A stretch of 57,903 nucleotides of DNA from Acidobacteriota bacterium. Lineage in GTDB: Bacteria > Acidobacteriota > Blastocatellia > Pyrinomonadales > Pyrinomonadaceae. Location of the stretch: assembly GCA_019239425.1 (NCBI GenBank), contig JAFAZX010000084.1, positions 1-57,903 on the forward strand. The letters run 5' to 3'. The translations under genes and the position numbers were made by a program. Under the pieces are notes generated by a model. That model was not told the DNA's origin and did no database searches. It saw only the letters and a program-made list of their open reading frames with translations. The first letter of the stretch is position 1; every line of letters begins with the position of its first letter. Below are positions 53,972 through 57,903 of the stretch, in pieces.

Positions 53972-55384
53972 TCAGGCCAGTGAGACGAGGGCTTCGAGCA
54001 GCTCGCCCTCTTCGGACTCGGCCACGGTGCGCAGGTCGAGGAGGACTCGGTCGTCGAGGATGCGTGCGATGACGGGGGGCGCGTGTCGGCGGAGGCACCG
54101 GTCGAGCGCGTCGGCGGAGAGGGCCGGGTGCGTGAGTGCGACGAGCGAGGTCGGCGGGTGCGTGGTCGGGGCGGAGCCGCCGCCGACGGCCGACTCGCCT
54201 TCGACGAGTTCGAAGTCGAGAGCGCTCGGGCCTAAACGCGAGCGCAGCCGTTCGGCGAAGGCGCGGGCGCGTGACTCGACGTCGGCGCGCGTGGCGGAGA
54301 GCATCCGCAGGGCGGGCACCTCGCGCACGGCCTCGCCGCGGCGGTAGGCTTCGAGCGTCGCTTCGAGCGCGGCCAGCGCCAGCTTGTCCGCACGCAGCGC
54401 GCGATAAAGCGGGTGACGACGGAGACGTTCTATGACTTCACCGCGACCGACGACGAGTCCCGCCTGCGCGGAGCCGAGCAGCTTGTCGCCGCTGAAGGTG
54501 ACCACGTCCGCGCCCCCCGCGATTGACTCTCTGATGACGGGCTCGCCCGAGAGTCCGTGCGGCGCGAGTTCGATGAGCGCGCCGGAACCCGCGTCCTCGT
54601 AGAGCAGCAGGCCGTGTTCGTGCGCGAGCCGCGCCAGCTCTTTCAAAGAGGGGGAGGACGTGAAGCCGACGATGCGGTAGTTCGAAGGGTGCACGCGCAT
54701 GAGCAGGCGCGTGCGTTCGTTGACCGCGCGCCCGTAGTCGGAGGCGCGCGTGCGGTTGGTCGTCCCGACTTCGACCATCGTCGTGCCGGACTGCGCCATC
54801 ACGTCGGGCACGCGGAAGTCTCCGCCGATTTCGACCAGCTCGCCGCGCGAAACGATGGTCTCGCCGTCGCGCGCGAGCGCGGTGAGCACGAGCAGCGCGG
54901 CGGCGGCGCAGTTGTTGACGACGAGCGCGTCTTCGGCGCCGGTCAGTTCCGCGAGCAACGAATCAGTACGCGCGCCGCGGCGAGCGCGTGCGCCGGTCTC
55001 GGTGTCGTATTCGAGCGTGCAGTAGCCCGCGGCCTCTTCGGCGACGGCGCGGCGCGCGGCCTCGGAGAGCGGCGCGCGGCCGAGGTTCGTGTGGAGCACG
55101 ACGCCGGTCGCGTTGATGACGCGGCGCACGCCCCGCGCGCGTTCGCGCTCGGCGGAGAGCTTGAGGCGGCGCGCGGCCTCCGCGAGCAGCGATTCGCGGG
55201 CGCCGTCGAACGGGTCGGATGCGGAACGGAGTTCTTCGCGCAGCTCGTCTGTGACGGCGCGCGCGAGAACGGTCAGGCGCTCGGCGCCGAGCGCTGCGCG
55301 GAGCCCTGCGGCCTCGTCGGTGTGCAGCAGCGCGTCAATCGAGGGCAGCGCGCGGAGTCTCTCGGTCAGGGTCGAGTCTGGCAT
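53972..55384 (-). CDS. selA: L-seryl-tRNA(Sec) selenium transferase
   Basis: 470 residues, PLP enzyme. Family motifs: VRRVINATGVVLHTNLGRAP, GYCTLEYDTETGARARRGA, NNCAAAALLVLTAL, GGDFRVPDVMAQSGTTMVEV and the PLP Lys301 in TFSGDKLLGSAQAG. It converts seryl-tRNA(Sec) to selenocysteinyl-tRNA(Sec) with selenophosphate as decamer. The genes for SelB, SelD and tRNA-Sec are not seen in the window, nor a gene with an in-frame TGA that I could identify. It ends 34 nt before the kinase start on the same strand. Confidence 0.95.
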   Translation of the reverse strand: MPDSTLTERLRALPSIDALLHTDEAAGLRAALGAERLTVLARAVTDELREELRSASDPFDGARESLLAEAARRLKLSAERERARGVRRVINATGVVLHTNLGRAPLSEAARRAVAEEAAGYCTLEYDTETGARARRGARTDSLLAELTGAEDALVVNNCAAAALLVLTALARDGETIVSRGELVEIGGDFRVPDVMAQSGTTMVEVGTTNRTRASDYGRAVNERTRLLMRVHPSNYRIVGFTSSPSLKELARLAHEHGLLLYEDAGSGALIELAPHGLSGEPVIRESIAGGADVVTFSGDKLLGSAQAGLVVGRGEVIERLRRHPLYRALRADKLALAALEATLEAYRRGEAVREVPALRMLSATRADVESRARAFAERLRSRLGPSALDFELVEGESAVGGGSAPTTHPPTSLVALTHPALSADALDRCLRRHAPPVIARILDDRVLLDLRTVAESEEGELLEALVSLA

Positions 55385-55480
55385 GTCGGCCGGTAGTCAG
55401 GGACGAGACGTTAGTGGTAAGTTTAAATCGGCGCCGCCGTATTCTACGCCGCGCGCCGCCCGGTTGCGAAACCGAAAACC

Positions 55481-56710
55481 GTGAGCACACAGACGACAAA
55501 GATGACGAACGCGCGGGCCGTCTTCGCGGCGGCCGAGGAGGGCGACTCGGCGCTGGTGGCGCGGCTGCTGGCCTCGGGCGCGTGGGCGGACGAGCGGGCG
55601 GCGCACGGCGGCGAGACGCCGCTCATGCGCGCCGCCGCGCGCGGCCACGAGGATGTGGTGCGCGTCCTGCTCGAAGCGGGCGCTGAGCCTTCGGCGCGGC
55701 GCGCGGACGGCTTCACGCCGCTCATCCTCGCCGTCTTCTTCGGCCACGAAGGGGTCGTGCGTCTGCTCGTCGAGCGCGGCGCCGACGCCTCCGCGCGAAC
55801 CGGCCTCGGGACGACGGCCGCGCGCTGGGCGGAGGCCCGCGGCTTCACCTCGATGGCGAAGGTCTTGCGCGAGGCCGAAGCGTCGAGGCCGCCCGCCGTC
55901 GTCAAGCCCGCCACGGTTGAGAGGGAAGAGGCGACCGTTCAGACGAAGCGCGCGACGATCACGCCCGACGAGGTCGAGATATTTTTCAGGGGGCGGGCGG
56001 GCAGGAAAGAGGAGCCGGAGGTTTACGCGGAGGGCGAGCATCCTTCGAACGCGACCGCGGCGGGCGTCTCCGTCAGGCAGGACGGTCAGCTCCCGGCACA
56101 CCCTTCAACTTCGACCGTCGGACTGGGACACTTCCTGCGTTCGTGGCAAGGTTTCGTGGGCGTGCTGTTTCTGCTGGCAGCCTTCGGGGTCGCCGTCTAC
56201 GCGCTCGTCGCAAAGCGCCCAGCGACTCGCAGCGCCGCCCAGCCCGCGCCGACGCCGGTAGCTCCACAGGCCGCTGTGCCGCAGGTGCCCGCGCCTCCGC
56301 AACCGACGCCGAGCCCTTCGCCCGTCTTCCCCACGCCCGACCCGCAAGGCATCTTCCCCGTGCCCGACCAGACCTACGCCGTGCCGAACGGGGGGATGCC
56401 CTACTACGTCTCGCCGGCCCCGGTCAACAACATACCTTCGGACGTGCCGAGGGAGTTGACCGTCGTCTCCGAGGGCGGCGCGCCCTCGACGCAGGACGCC
56501 GGGCAGGCGGGGCGCAGGCCAGGCCCGGGCGCATCGCCCACGCCCGCACGCGGCGACGCCCGCAACGAAAACTCCTCCGACGCCGGTGCCGCGCGCACGC
56601 CCGAACCCGAAACCCCGCGCCCCGCGCCCACCGCGCCCGCGAGCCAGCCGCCCCCGCCCGCCCCGCAGGATACTCCACGCGCCAAAGTCATCCAGTGGCC
56701 GCCGCAGTAA
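55481..56710 (+). CDS. Ankyrin-repeat membrane protein with Pro-rich tail
   Basis: 409 residues from GTG 55481 (ATG 55502 is possible). Three ankyrin repeats (about 10-110: AAEEGDSALVARLLASGAWA; ETPLMRAAARGHEDVVRVLL; FTPLILAVFFGHEGVVRLLV) are cytoplasmic. One membrane helix (FVGVLFLLAAFGVAVYALVA) lies near residue 225-245. The outside tail is rich in Pro, Thr and Ser and shows no domain, with many PAPTP-type repeats. It may be a membrane scaffold that binds a cytoplasmic partner by its ankyrin part. No neighbour suggests a function. Confidence 0.78.
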   Translation: MSTQTTKMTNARAVFAAAEEGDSALVARLLASGAWADERAAHGGETPLMRAAARGHEDVVRVLLEAGAEPSARRADGFTPLILAVFFGHEGVVRLLVERGADASARTGLGTTAARWAEARGFTSMAKVLREAEASRPPAVVKPATVEREEATVQTKRATITPDEVEIFFRGRAGRKEEPEVYAEGEHPSNATAAGVSVRQDGQLPAHPSTSTVGLGHFLRSWQGFVGVLFLLAAFGVAVYALVAKRPATRSAAQPAPTPVAPQAAVPQVPAPPQPTPSPSPVFPTPDPQGIFPVPDQTYAVPNGGMPYYVSPAPVNNIPSDVPRELTVVSEGGAPSTQDAGQAGRRPGPGASPTPARGDARNENSSDAGAARTPEPETPRPAPTAPASQPPPPAPQDTPRAKVIQWPPQ

Positions 56711-56788
56711 AGTTGTTGACACTGTTCGGCGCGAAACCCTATGTTAGAAGTGAGGCCGCGCGGGCGGCCGCGTGAGGAGTCAAAGAGA

Positions 56789-57454
56789 GTGCCGATTCGA
56801 GAGAACACGTTCGCGCGCCGCGCAAGGGAGCGTGAGAAGGAGCGCGAGCGCGAGCGCGAGGAGAATGGGAATTCGAAGAGAGTCCTGCTCCGCGACCAGC
56901 AGCCGACGGTCGAGGAACAGTTGGTGCGACTCGAAGATGACATCCGCCGCCTGAAGGTCGAGTTCGACATCTACTTCAACGGCGGCGCCAAGCGCCCGCC
57001 CTACGACACGAAGAGTCGCGTCGAGACGCTCGTCAAGCGGCTCGCCGACGAGCGCACGCTCAACTACGCGCAGCGCTATCACTACAACTCTCTGGCCGCG
57101 CGCTACACCTCCTTCATGCAACTCTGGCGGCGCACGATGCAGGAGCGCGAGGAGGGGCGCGGCTTCGCCGGTCGTCGTTCCGCGCCGCCGCCCGAGCCGG
57201 AGGCGCCGCCCGCCACCTTCGTCTGCTCCGACCCGCGCGGCGACGTGCGCACCGTGCGCGGACTCTTCGAAGCGCTCGTCGAGGCCCGCAAGAGGTGTGG
57301 GGAATCGACCGAAGACCTCTCCTTCGCGCGCTTCCACCGCATGGTCACCGAGAAGTCCGAGGCGCTCAAGCAGCGCGCCGGCTGCGAGCGCGTACACTTC
57401 TCGGTCGCGGTGAAAGGCGGCCGCGTCGAGTTCAAGGCGAAGGCGGAGAAGTAG
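56789..57454 (+). CDS. Coiled-coil protein with MXAN_5187-like C-terminal region
   Basis: 221 residues from GTG 56789, with GAGGAG upstream (an ATG at 56741 is possible). It begins with a low-complexity Arg/Glu stretch (AREREKEREREREE), then a helix (VEEQLVRLEDDIRRLKVEFD) and a conserved-looking domain, YAQRYHYNSLAARYTSFMQL, DLSFARFHRMVTEKSEALKQ and HFSVAVKGGRVEFKAKAEK. This C-terminal pattern resembles a domain found in deltaproteobacterial and acidobacterial proteins (MXAN_5187 type). The stop TAG abuts a family B repeat. Confidence 0.7.
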   Translation: MPIRENTFARRAREREKEREREREENGNSKRVLLRDQQPTVEEQLVRLEDDIRRLKVEFDIYFNGGAKRPPYDTKSRVETLVKRLADERTLNYAQRYHYNSLAARYTSFMQLWRRTMQEREEGRGFAGRRSAPPPEPEAPPATFVCSDPRGDVRTVRGLFEALVEARKRCGESTEDLSFARFHRMVTEKSEALKQRAGCERVHFSVAVKGGRVEFKAKAEK

Positions 57455-57582
57455 TAGGCAGTAGGCAGATAGCAGTAGGCAGTTAAAGCAAAAGACAATA
57501 GAGCAGAGATCGTAAAAAGCGGAAGGCAGTCAAGACCTGAACGGTTTTGACTGCCTTCTGCCTACTGCTTACTGCCTACTGC
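57451..57582. repeat. Inverted repeat family B, copy 4
   Basis: Left arm 57451-57485 and right arm 57550-57582, imperfect. The upstream stop (57452-57454) is within the left arm. An inner hairpin is annotated separately as a terminator. Confidence 0.8.
57522..57558. terminator. Terminator-like hairpin inside the family B repeat
   Basis: GAAGGCAGTCAAGACC pairs with GGTTTTGACTGCCTTC (one G-U) around TGAAC. The right half merges with the repeat arm. It sits between the convergent coiled-coil protein and cold-shock genes. Confidence 0.6.
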
Positions 57583-57686
57583 TTTCTTGAGTGCCTTGCT
57601 TCTGCGTTGCGCTTGCCGGCTCGTTGCGAAAGTCCGGAAGCGGTCAGTGGCCTTCAACGAAAGCTGAAGTGTTCAGTTGGGGAGAG

Positions 57687-57893
57687 TTACATCTTGATCA
57701 CTTTCTCGGCCTGCGGCCCCTTCGGCCCCTGCGTGACCTCGAACTCGACTTCCTGGCCCTCTTCGAGGGTCTTGAAGCCGTCGCCCTGGATGGCGCTGTA
57801 GTGAACGAAGATGTCGGAAGAGCCGGGCTGCTCGATGAAGCCGTAGCCCTTCGCGTTGTTGAACCACTTGACCTTACCGGTAATTCTAGGCAT
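57687..57893 (-). CDS. Cold-shock protein, CspA family
   Basis: 68-residue OB-fold RNA chaperone. GKVKWFNNAKGYGFIEQ (RNP1 KGYGFI) and DIFVHYSAIQ (RNP2 IFVHYS) are intact, and the end VTQGPKGPQAEKVIKM is typical. It binds single-stranded RNA or DNA in the cytoplasm and melts RNA structure, which is notable given the many long hairpins in this genome. Its promoter lies outside the window. Confidence 0.95.
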   Translation of the reverse strand: MPRITGKVKWFNNAKGYGFIEQPGSSDIFVHYSAIQGDGFKTLEEGQEVEFEVTQGPKGPQAEKVIKM

Positions 57894-57903
57894 AGCTGAC
57901 GAA

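Overview
The window is G+C-rich bacterial chromosomal DNA with tight gene packing and strong codon bias. The gene mix suggests an acidobacterium of the Blastocatellia/Pyrinomonadales kind: DUF4214, DUF4394 and PD40 secreted proteins, a DUF4331 gene cluster, many secreted glycoside hydrolases, SelA, and a tmRNA tag ending in ALAA. This placement rests on gene content alone. No rRNA, CRISPR array or transposase gene was seen.

Positions 1-17618 form a carbohydrate-use island centred on L-fucose. It runs from an L-fuconate dehydratase (cut by the window edge) through a family-1 solute-binding protein, an extended SDR, an Rbs-type sugar ABC importer (lipoprotein, dual ATPase, permease), an FAH-family hydrolase, a Tat-exported GH95 fucosidase, a GH3 beta-glycosidase and a secreted DxDGDG-rich protein. 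A convergent minus-strand pair, a six-hairpin glycosidase followed by a GH88/GH105 hydrolase, has a promoter whose spacer holds a LacI/GntR-type palindrome. The expected logic is fucosidase outside, import by the ABC system, then fuconate dehydration and cleavage of the keto acid inside.

Positions 17860-28597 hold two unrecognised proteins, a sigma-54 response regulator with its histidine kinase, and a four-gene glycan cluster: GT-C-like membrane protein, WecE-like aminotransferase, GT2 glycosyltransferase and methyltransferase. Positions 28594-33763 (minus) hold a DUF4331 protein, a TPR protein and a fused double NicO-type metal transporter. Next come a mosaic secreted protein, an alpha/beta hydrolase, and a methyltransferase followed by a plasmanylethanolamine-desaturase (CarF/TMEM189)-like protein.

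Two stable RNA genes are clear. One is a tRNA-Asn(GUU), interrupted in its anticodon by a 262-nt group I intron (40006-40339, minus). The other is tmRNA (44284-44676) with tag ANSNELALAA. Around and after them are PBP1A, a metallophosphoesterase, a Uma2 protein, MurI and Rph, a TPR protein, a SET-domain protein, a large histidine kinase, SelA, an ankyrin membrane protein and a cold-shock protein.

The most unusual pattern is a set of long, often perfect intergenic inverted repeats (stems about 17-32 bp) in at least five unrelated stem families. Each lies right after a stop codon, and in about half the stop codon is inside the repeat arm. Inside the fucose operon they fill nearly every junction longer than 30 nt, often with the next start codon a few bases after the right arm. 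They look like stop-hairpin-start modules, or like mobile palindromes that target gene ends.
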